In this document: one piece after another, positions 1 to 5,103 of the stretch
Layout of the letters: each line of letters begins with the position of its first letter
Numbering within the stretch: position 1 is the stretch's first letter
NCBI GenBank assembly: GCA_958352855.1
Contig: CATWQE010000114.1
Coordinates: 1 to 6,511 of the forward strand
Reading direction: 5' to 3'
From: an uncultured Bacillota bacterium
GTDB taxonomy: Bacteria > Bacillota > Clostridia > Lachnospirales > Lachnospiraceae
DNA length: 6,511 nucleotides
Notes under the pieces: generated by a model
What the model was told of the DNA's origin: nothing
The model's database searches: none
What the model saw: only the letters and a program-made list of their open reading frames with translations
Program-made: the position numbers and the translations under genes

Positions 1-976
1 CTGCGAGCGCATTCCTCATGTAGAGATGATTCGTATGGTCAATTCCGGCACAGAAGCTGTTATGAGCGCCATTCGTGTGGCAAGAGGTTTTACAGGAAAA
101 GCGAAAATTATTAAATTTGCAGGCTGCTATCATGGACATACAGACGCCATGCTGGTAAGCGCCGGAAGCGGCGTCATGACCAGTGGAGTACCAGACAGCG
201 CCGGCGTACCGAAAGGCTGTACAGAAGACACCATGATTGCTGTGTACAATGATTTAAACAGCGTAAAACAGCTTTTTGAGGAAAGCAAAGACCAGGTGGC
301 AGCAGTGATTGTAGAGCCTGTTGGCGCCAACATGGGTGTGGTGCCTCCGGCAGAAGGATTCTTGCAGGGACTGCGGGATTTATGTACAAAGCATGGCGCG
401 CTGTTGATTTTTGATGAGGTCATTACCGGTTTCCGCCTCAGCTTTTCAGGAGCTGCCGGATTTTATGAGATTACGCCGGATTTGGTTACTTATGGAAAAA
501 TCATTGGCGCGGGTATGCCTGTGGGCGCTTATGGCGGAAGACGGGAGATTATGGAAATGGTTGCTCCTCAAGGTCCGGTTTATCAGGCGGGAACTTTAAG
601 CGGAAATCCCATTGCCATGGCAGCCGGGCTGGAACAGTTAAAGATTTTATGGGAAGACCAGGAAATCTATACCCGTCTGTATCAGAAAGGTCAGATGCTC
701 TATGATGGAATCCGCCGGTTTTTCCTGGAAAAAGATATAGAATTCCAGGTAAACTCTGTATCCTCCCTTGGATGTGTGTTCTTTACCAAAGAGCAGGTAG
801 TGAATTATACTTCTGCAAAGACCTCTGATACCAGGGCGTTTTCCGATTATTTCCAGTACATGTTACAGCATGGTGTGCATTTGGCGCCTTCTCAGTTTGA
901 AGCCATGTTCCTGTCTGATGCACATACGGAGGAAGATATCCAGACTACTTTGGAACTGATTGAGGGATATTTTTAA
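1..976 (+). CDS. hemL: Glutamate-1-semialdehyde 2,1-aminomutase, 5'-truncated by window edge
   Basis: This is a PLP-dependent cytoplasmic aminomutase that converts glutamate-1-semialdehyde to 5-aminolevulinate, the first committed tetrapyrrole precursor in the C5 pathway. The reading frame is open from base 2, giving 324 visible residues. Visible hallmarks, numbered from the Met at base 26, are MVNSGTEAVMSAIR (4-17), GCYHGH (33-38) for PLP contacts, the LIFDEVITGFR segment (127-137) with the cofactor-binding Asp130, YGKIIGAGMPVGAYGG (156-171) with the Schiff-base Lys158, and YQAGTLSGNP near 186-195. Compared with E. coli HemL from memory, about 99 N-terminal residues lie upstream of the window, and the reconstructed length of about 423 is normal. 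One small oddity is EPVGANMG where most homologues read EPVAGNMG. The next gene starts 9 bp downstream and its ribosome binding site overlaps this stop codon. In anaerobic Clostridia the product often feeds cobalamin or sirohaem rather than haem; that role is inference. Confidence 0.97.
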   Translation, partial: CERIPHVEMIRMVNSGTEAVMSAIRVARGFTGKAKIIKFAGCYHGHTDAMLVSAGSGVMTSGVPDSAGVPKGCTEDTMIAVYNDLNSVKQLFEESKDQVAAVIVEPVGANMGVVPPAEGFLQGLRDLCTKHGALLIFDEVITGFRLSFSGAAGFYEITPDLVTYGKIIGAGMPVGAYGGRREIMEMVAPQGPVYQAGTLSGNPIAMAAGLEQLKILWEDQEIYTRLYQKGQMLYDGIRRFFLEKDIEFQVNSVSSLGCVFFTKEQVVNYTSAKTSDTRAFSDYFQYMLQHGVHLAPSQFEAMFLSDAHTEEDIQTTLELIEGYF

Positions 977-985
977 GGAGCTTTT

Positions 986-2683
986 ATGAACGATGTGATT
1001 ATAAGCCTTTTGATTCTTGCTGTGGCAGTGGCGGGATTTTCCCTGTGGGTCACAGGGGAAAATAAAACCAGACAGAAATTAGCCAGAAAACGGTTTCAGG
1101 AATCCTTTGGTACTGTCCTGCAAAAGGAATATACCTATGAGGAGTTAGACCATATTTCTCAGCTTTTTTATCAAAGGGAAAAAGAAGGCTTTTATATTGA
1201 TGATATTACCTGGAATGACCTGGAGATGGAGCGTATTTATGTGCAGATAAACCAGAGCGCTTCTGCGGTGGGAAATGAGGTGCTCTATGACCTTTTGCGA
1301 AAGCCGGTTTTTGAGAAGCAGGAACTGGAAAACAGGCAGAGGCTTATGGAGTTTTTTACCAGTCATGAAAAAGATCGGATAAGTCTCCAGATGCTTTTAT
1401 CGGGAATCCGCAAACCTGGGAATGTCAGTGTGTTTGAGGCTGTTCATGTGGCAAAAGAGGTGAACATTCAAAGCGGTCTGGTTCAGACCTTGCAGTTTCT
1501 GGCATTTTTCCTGTCTCTGCTGTGCTTTATGATAAGTCCCAATCCAGGTGTCTATGTGTTTCTGGCTGTCTCTGTGTTTAATATTGCCACCTATATGGGC
1601 GTGAAGCAGGAGATTGAGAGCTATCTGGTCTGTTTTCGCTGTGTAATCCAGCTTTTGCAGGCTCAGAAAGGTTTGAAAAAGCTGAATATTCCAGAGCTTT
1701 CCTCTTATGTGGAACAGGGAGAGGCTTATGCAAAGAAGCTGTCCGGCTTTCAAAGAGGCGCTTCTTTGGTCATTGACCGCAGCAGTGCAGGAGGCGGTGT
1801 GGAAGGCATGGTGATGGACTATGTGCGGATGCTGACCCATGTGGACCTGATTAAATTCCGGGACTTGATGAAAGTCATGAAGGAACACCAGGAGGACATT
1901 CAGGGATTGTTATATTTGTTGGGATATCTGGACAGTATGATTTCCATTGCCTCTGTGCGAAAAGCTCTGCCCTATTATTGTATTCCCGGGTTTGAGGAAC
2001 GAAAGAATGCTTATATGGAGGTTGAAAATCTCTATCATCCCCTTATCCGCAATCCGGTGGCGAACAGTATTCAGGCGCAGGGAGGAGTTTTGGTGACAGG
2101 CTCCAACGCCTCCGGGAAATCCACGTTTTTAAAAAATATTGCAGTAAACGGGATTCTGGCTCAGACGATTTATACCTGTACAGCAACTTCTTATACAGCG
2201 CCTTACTTGAAGATTATGACCTCCATGGCTTTGCGGGATGATTTGGAAGGCGGGGAAAGCTATTATATTGTGGAAATCCGGTCCTTAAAACGGATTCTGG
2301 AGGAAGCCGAAAAGCCGGGAAATCTGCTTTGTATTATTGATGAGGTACTTCGGGGAACCAATACCATTGAGCGGATTGCAGCCTCTTCCAGGATTTTGGG
2401 AAGTCTTAGAAAACCCAATGTGCTGTCCTTTGCAGCTACCCATGATATTGAGCTTTCTTATATTCTGGAAGCCTTGTATGAGAACTATCATTTTGAAGAA
2501 GAAGTGGGAAAAGAGGATGTGACCTTTAATTATCTGTTGAAAAAAGGAAGAGTTACCACACGAAATGCCATCCGGCTGCTGGAAATGATAGGATATGATA
2601 CAGAACTGGTAGAACAGGCAAAAACTGCGGTGGAAAACTTTGAAAAAACAGGAATTTGGAGTAAATTAGACAGCAAAAGATAA
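986..2683 (+). CDS. Membrane-anchored MutS-family ATPase
   Basis: This is a complete 565-residue protein carrying a C-terminal MutS-type ABC ATPase. Motifs seen: Walker A GSNASGKST (372-380), a DDLEGGESYYIVE loop (418-430) matching MutS DDLASGRSTF, Walker B LLCIIDE (447-453, Asp452/Glu453) running into VLRGTNT (454-460), and a THD switch histidine at 485-487. Residues around 76-124 resemble the start of the MutS core/lever domain. There is no N-terminal mismatch-reading domain and no Smr nuclease. Hydrophobic segments at 4-22, about 165-184 and 188-204 predict a membrane protein. It is therefore unlikely to be the replication-coupled mismatch repair MutS, and its true role is unknown. The ATG is supported by AAGGAG at 975-980 with a 5-nt spacer; that site overlaps the hemL stop, which suggests translational coupling. 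Databases usually name such proteins simply MutS family or mismatch repair protein. Fold assignment is confident; function is not. Confidence 0.88.
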   Translation: MNDVIISLLILAVAVAGFSLWVTGENKTRQKLARKRFQESFGTVLQKEYTYEELDHISQLFYQREKEGFYIDDITWNDLEMERIYVQINQSASAVGNEVLYDLLRKPVFEKQELENRQRLMEFFTSHEKDRISLQMLLSGIRKPGNVSVFEAVHVAKEVNIQSGLVQTLQFLAFFLSLLCFMISPNPGVYVFLAVSVFNIATYMGVKQEIESYLVCFRCVIQLLQAQKGLKKLNIPELSSYVEQGEAYAKKLSGFQRGASLVIDRSSAGGGVEGMVMDYVRMLTHVDLIKFRDLMKVMKEHQEDIQGLLYLLGYLDSMISIASVRKALPYYCIPGFEERKNAYMEVENLYHPLIRNPVANSIQAQGGVLVTGSNASGKSTFLKNIAVNGILAQTIYTCTATSYTAPYLKIMTSMALRDDLEGGESYYIVEIRSLKRILEEAEKPGNLLCIIDEVLRGTNTIERIAASSRILGSLRKPNVLSFAATHDIELSYILEALYENYHFEEEVGKEDVTFNYLLKKGRVTTRNAIRLLEMIGYDTELVEQAKTAVENFEKTGIWSKLDSKR

Positions 2684-2717
2684 GAAAAGTCGAAAAAACA
2701 AGATGAATAATTGATAA

Positions 2718-2749
2718 ATTCTGACGATTTTTATTGACAAAATCAGAAT
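2718..2749. repeat. Inverted repeat straddling the -35 box of the candidate sRNA promoter
   Basis: Arms ATTCTGA (2718-2724) and TCAGAAT (2743-2749) are perfect reverse complements separated by 18 nt. The centre, about 2733.5, abuts TTGACA at 2734. In a transcript reading through from the MutS-like gene the arms could extend by TTTT/AAAA (2728-2731 with 2739-2742) past a CGA bulge to form a hairpin with loop TATTGAC. The element could be an operator for the promoter or an RNA structure at the 3' end of the upstream transcript. It is not followed by a T-tract, so it does not look like an intrinsic terminator. Confidence 0.5.
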
Positions 2750-2762
2750 ACTTTGCCATAAT
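2734..2762 (+). promoter_or_regulatory. Sigma-A type promoter for candidate small RNA
   Basis: A perfect -35 hexamer TTGACA (2734-2739) is followed after exactly 17 bp by CATAAT (2757-2762), which matches the consensus -10 at five of six positions. The predicted start is near A2769. No protein gene begins downstream on this strand before a terminator, so the promoter appears to serve a non-coding transcript. Confidence 0.7.
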
Positions 2763-2768
2763 AAAGCT

Positions 2769-2870
2769 ATAAAATATTTCAAAGGTCTTCTGCAGTTGAG
2801 AGGACACGAAAGAAGGAAGCAATTCTACATATTCTCATTCAGGGATGCCAGAAGGCATCCCCTTTTCTTT
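2769..2870 (+). ncRNA. Candidate intergenic small RNA, about 100 nt, unassigned family
   Basis: The call rests on a strong promoter ending at 2762, a strong intrinsic terminator at 2842-2870, and the absence of a plausible ORF with an ATG/GTG/TTG start between them. The predicted transcript begins AT-rich and then forms a hairpin with stem 2785-2791 (GTCTTCT) pairing 2799-2805 (AGAGGAC, one G-U) and a 7-nt loop. A purine-rich, apparently unpaired stretch follows (2808-2822, containing AGAAGGAAG, resembling a Shine-Dalgarno sequence), and then the terminator hairpin. An alternative pairing TGAGA (2797-2801) with TCTCA (2833-2837) would compete with the first hairpin. I do not recognise a known RNA family. 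The AGAAGGAAG stretch could pair with pyrimidine-rich target RNAs; this is inference. It could also be simply a transcribed leader or remnant. Confidence 0.5.
2842..2870 (+). terminator. Rho-independent terminator
   Basis: A perfect 8-bp GC-rich stem, GGGATGCC (2842-2849) with GGCATCCC (2854-2861), has an AGAA tetraloop and is followed by CTTTTCTTT (2862-2870). The T-tract lies on the plus-strand side, so it ends plus-strand transcription: the candidate sRNA and any read-through from the MutS-like gene. The minus-strand side has no T-tract after the stem. Confidence 0.85.
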
Positions 2871-2877
2871 GCAGATT

Positions 2878-3114
2878 TTAGCAGAAACCGCGTCCGTTTC
2901 CGCAGCAGAACAGCAGGATAAACAGAAGGAGACAACTGTTATCTCCAAAACATCCATCATTTCCGCCAAAGCATCCATTGTTATTTCCGCAGCAGCTTAA
3001 CAGGAGAAGAATCAGGATAATGCAGCTACAGTCCATACCGCCTCTGTTGTTGCCTAATCCTCCGCAGTTGTCTTCACATCCGCAACCACAATTTGTAGCA
3101 GCTAAATCACTCAT
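2878..3114 (-). CDS. Small Cys/Gly-rich protein, chorion-class high-cysteine (HCB) type, probable spore-surface protein
   Basis: The 78-residue protein contains 14 Cys and 16 Gly. After a hydrophilic head opening MSDLAATNCGCGC, it shows two copies of one unit: Cys, a run of Ile/Leu/Phe, CCGN, then Gly/Asn with Cys (about 31-48 and 61-78). This matches my recollection of the small Lachnospiraceae proteins named chorion class high-cysteine HCB protein 13, whose function is not established. The ATG at 3114 was chosen because GGAGG lies 8 nt upstream; an in-frame TTG at 3129 overlaps that site and is rejected. The hydrophobic runs are short (about 9 residues), so true membrane spanning is doubtful, and cross-linking or self-assembly through Cys is plausible. 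A sigma-K-like promoter upstream fits a coat role, but that is inference. The gene lies 83 bp downstream of the protease gene and converges with the MutS-like gene. Confidence 0.8.
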   Translation of the reverse strand: MSDLAATNCGCGCEDNCGGLGNNRGGMDCSCIILILLLLSCCGNNNGCFGGNDGCFGDNSCLLLFILLFCCGNGRGFC

Positions 3115-3122
3115 GAATAAAT

Positions 3123-3127
3123 CCTCC
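3123..3127 (-). promoter_or_regulatory. Ribosome binding site that sets the start of the Cys-rich gene
   Basis: GGAGG on the minus strand lies 8 nt before the ATG at 3114-3112. It falls within the codons that a TTG start at 3129 would use, which is why the shorter 78-residue form is preferred. Confidence 0.8.
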
Positions 3128-3148
3128 AAAAAATTTTGATTACACTTT

Positions 3149-3175
3149 CATAGTATGTGGAAGCAGAAAAAGGGT
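3149..3175 (-). promoter_or_regulatory. Candidate sigma-K-like promoter for the Cys-rich gene
   Basis: On the minus strand, AC (3175-3174) is followed by 16 nt and then CATACTATG (3157-3149). This matches the Bacillus sigma-K pattern (AC, about 16-17 nt, CATANNNTA) at all but the last -10 position. No good TTGACA-type -35 is seen at the matching spacing. The motif is short and degenerate, so this is suggestive only. Transcription from the protease gene could also read into this gene, because I see no terminator in between. Confidence 0.4.
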
Positions 3176-3197
3176 GACAGAAAAATAAAAATTTTCT

Positions 3198-4892
3198 TTA
3201 GGGCGCGTTCAGAGAGGAAAATACCTGATAGACATTCAGGGTCCCGTACCCCCATTCCCGATTGGGGTATAACGCCTGCCTGGAGCGGTCTGCGCCCCGG
3301 ATGAACAGAGCCTTTAATTCGCTGTTGTTAAAAATCCTGGGAGGGGTGCGCCGCATGCCCCATTCCACCATCTGAGCGCAGGCGCCTGCCGTAATGGCAG
3401 CGGCAACAGAGGTTCCTGTGGCAGTGGTAAAGCCACTTCTTAGATTTGGACCAAAAACATTTACCCCTGGGGCGGCAAAGTCAGGCTTGATTTGTCCGGT
3501 GCGGGTAAAACCCCGACTGGAGTTTAGAAACAGGCTGTTATCATAGGCATTATAAGCGGCAGTAGTCATGGTGGAGACAGAAGCAGAGGGAACCGTAAGG
3601 GTTGTGTCAGGATTAGGGCGTAAAAACCGCACATCCGGGTCGGAAAACCCGGTAATCGGAAGCCAGATATGATAATTACCGTTATTGAAGCTGTCTGTAT
3701 AAACCCGGATTTTCCAGGAGCCTGGTGTGGGGTCTGAAAAACGGATAAAAATAAGCTGCTGTCCGGAAACCGTCTGCACAATTTCAGAAGTAACAAAAAT
3801 TCTGGTATTTTCTAAAATAAAAGAAATATTTTCGCTGAAGCTGATTCTGGGAGGCAGCTTTTGAATCACTTCCCCAAGGGGAGATTCAAAGCCGACTGCA
3901 TAAACCTCCGGGGGCTGCCCCCATAGCTCCGCGCAAAAACCTGCGGTGCCTGGCTCTACCAGGATTTCCACTGCTTCATAGGCATCTGAATTTGTGGCAG
4001 TTCCATAGAAATGATGAGCTTTTCCAGCTTCATTTCCAGCAGCAGTGACTGCATGGATGCCCCGATACTGGTCTGTGACAGAGAGCATGGAATCCAGAGG
4101 AGAGCTTCCGGAGTGAGAACCCTGATTAGAACCCAGACCAATACAGATAACAAGGGGTTTTTTCAGAGCATCTGCCAGAAGAATCAGGTAACGGATACCA
4201 AGCATAATATCTGTGGACTGATAGGCAGGCGCAGAGCCTGTGACATAGAAAATTTCTTTTAAATATTCTTTGGCAGGTTTTAGCTTTACCATGGCAATAA
4301 GCGCCTCAGGCGCAGCGCCGCTAAAAGACTGCCGGGGAAGGGAGCTTCCTGCTGCCACACCAGCCAGAAAGGTACCATGTCCATTTTCATCCCGGCTTGG
4401 CACCAGAGAAAAAGGATCTTCCATGCCAAGGGCCTGGTTTAATTCCTCCTGGGAGTAGGAGGTTCCATAGTTCAGGTCAAAAGGAGGCTGTCCGGTCTGG
4501 AGAGTCTGGTCCCAGAGCCCTACGATGCGGCTTGACCCGTCCGGGCGGCGAAAGGCAGGATGGGTGTAATCAATACCCGTATCAATAAACCCAATCAGGA
4601 CGTCCCGACCTTTTAGTCCAAGCACCGGCTGATTCTGCACAGCCAGAATACCGGAGGCTTCCAGACTTTCCAAATCCAGAAGGGTAAACAGTTTGGGAAT
4701 GGTGTTGTAGAAAAAGCCATATTCATAATAGTTTTGAAACAGTTCTTCTTCAAGAGGATAGTGTACCATTCCATAATAATTATTAAAAATCTGGGCGCCT
4801 CGTTCCTTATAGTCCGTCAGAAATCCGGTATAGGAAGGCAGAATAATGTCCGCGTAAGATTCGGACAGAATCATTTCACCAATAGAAGGCAT
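3198..4892 (-). CDS. S8 (subtilisin-family) serine peptidase, Csp-like germination protease type
   Basis: This 564-residue protein has a complete subtilisin triad: Asp104 in GFIDTGIDYTHPAF (101-114), His172 in NGHGTFLAGVAAG (170-182) and Ser495 in GTSVAAAITAGA (493-504), with the oxyanion Asn287 in TAAGNEAG. There is no signal peptide. Residues 1 to about 90 fit a prodomain. The roughly 200 residues between Asn287 and Ser495 are much longer than in plain subtilisins and are beta-rich in character, as expected for the jelly-roll insert of clostridial Csp proteases. Length and architecture match C. perfringens CspA/B/C (about 560-580 residues), which cleave pro-SleC to trigger cortex hydrolysis during germination. 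With the triad intact it should be active, unlike the CspC pseudoprotease of C. difficile. It could instead be a paralogous S8 protease of other function, since Lachnospiraceae carry several. The start is supported by AGGAG (4903-4899) with a 6-nt spacer. A sigma-E-like promoter precedes it. Confidence 0.93.
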   Translation of the reverse strand: MPSIGEMILSESYADIILPSYTGFLTDYKERGAQIFNNYYGMVHYPLEEELFQNYYEYGFFYNTIPKLFTLLDLESLEASGILAVQNQPVLGLKGRDVLIGFIDTGIDYTHPAFRRPDGSSRIVGLWDQTLQTGQPPFDLNYGTSYSQEELNQALGMEDPFSLVPSRDENGHGTFLAGVAAGSSLPRQSFSGAAPEALIAMVKLKPAKEYLKEIFYVTGSAPAYQSTDIMLGIRYLILLADALKKPLVICIGLGSNQGSHSGSSPLDSMLSVTDQYRGIHAVTAAGNEAGKAHHFYGTATNSDAYEAVEILVEPGTAGFCAELWGQPPEVYAVGFESPLGEVIQKLPPRISFSENISFILENTRIFVTSEIVQTVSGQQLIFIRFSDPTPGSWKIRVYTDSFNNGNYHIWLPITGFSDPDVRFLRPNPDTTLTVPSASVSTMTTAAYNAYDNSLFLNSSRGFTRTGQIKPDFAAPGVNVFGPNLRSGFTTATGTSVAAAITAGACAQMVEWGMRRTPPRIFNNSELKALFIRGADRSRQALYPNREWGYGTLNVYQVFSSLNAP

Positions 4893-4918
4893 AACGTTCT
4901 CCTGAAAGCTTTTGTTTC

Positions 4919-4947
4919 AGTGTATGAGTAAGGGAAAGAAAACTTGC
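4919..4947 (-). promoter_or_regulatory. Candidate sigma-E-like sporulation promoter for the S8 protease
   Basis: On the minus strand, GCAAGTT (4947-4941) matches the sigma-E -35 pattern GHATATT at 5 of 7 positions. It is followed after 14 nt by CATACACT (4926-4919), a full match to the sigma-E -10 pattern CATACANT. The predicted start near 4911 would leave a short leader carrying the AGGAG site. csp genes are known members of the mother-cell sigma-E regulon in C. difficile, so site and gene agree. The consensus used is the Bacillus one, recalled from memory. Confidence 0.5.
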
Positions 4948-4955
4948 TTAAAGAG

Positions 4956-4977
4956 ATACTGGCAATTTAGCCAGTAT
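4956..4977. repeat. Perfect inverted repeat in divergent intergenic region
   Basis: ATACTGGC (4956-4963) and GCCAGTAT (4970-4977) are perfect reverse complements with a 6-nt AATTTA spacer. The repeat lies about 8 bp upstream of the protease -35 candidate and about 55 bp upstream of the exporter -35. Neither side has a T-tract, so a terminator is unlikely. A dimeric regulator operator is the simplest reading, but no regulator gene is in the window. Confidence 0.55.
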
Positions 4978-5031
4978 TTGTAGAAAGAAAATAGCTTTTG
5001 CTTTAAAAATGACTAAAATTCATTTTCTGTA

Positions 5032-5059
5032 TTGACGAATGGTCAGTTTTGCGTATAAT
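5032..5059 (+). promoter_or_regulatory. Sigma-A type promoter for the MMPL exporter
   Basis: TTGACG (5032-5037, five of six) is followed after 16 bp by a perfect TATAAT (5054-5059). The predicted start is near 5066, about 38 nt before the ATG. The -35 box overlaps a dyad at 5033-5045. Confidence 0.75.
5033..5045. promoter_or_regulatory. Putative TetR-type operator overlapping the -35 box
   Basis: The 13-bp TGACGAATGGTCA is a near-palindrome of form TGACnAnTnGTCA (five of six base pairs match). It covers the -35 element and the first part of the spacer, so a bound repressor would block polymerase. Dyads of this type are common at TetR/AcrR-controlled efflux promoters in Firmicutes, and MMPL genes often lie next to TetR genes. 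No TetR gene is visible here, so the assignment is inference. Confidence 0.4.
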
Positions 5060-5103
5060 TGTCCATTGAAGAAAAAAATTTGTAATTAGGAGATGATACA
5101 AGA

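Noticed and set aside
1397..1888. 163-residue minus-strand ORF inside the MutS-like gene
   Set aside because: It lies fully antisense to a conserved coding region, has no family features and unnatural composition (many His/Gln). Shadow of the real gene.
2553..2822. 89-residue minus-strand ORF spanning the end of the MutS-like gene and the intergenic region
   Set aside because: It overlaps a well-supported gene in antisense, has no recognisable domain, and runs over the plus-strand promoter. Chance ORF.
2809..2822. GAAGGAAGC resembling the conserved loop of bacterial SRP RNA
   Set aside because: The rest of the SRP RNA signature (CAGGTC...GGCAG-like flanks and the long closing helix) is missing, so I did not call ffs.
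2842..2861. Same hairpin as a terminator for the minus-strand Cys-rich gene
   Set aside because: On the minus strand the stem is followed by TGAATGAG rather than a T-tract, so only plus-strand function is supported.
3115..3129. Upstream TTG start giving an 83-residue Cys-rich protein
   Set aside because: The TTG codon overlaps the GGAGG ribosome binding site that is ideally placed for the ATG at 3114.
4902..4920. CTGAAA/TTTCAG 6-bp inverted repeat upstream of the protease start
   Set aside because: Short and AT-rich arms that partly overlap the -10 and leader; not distinguishable from chance.
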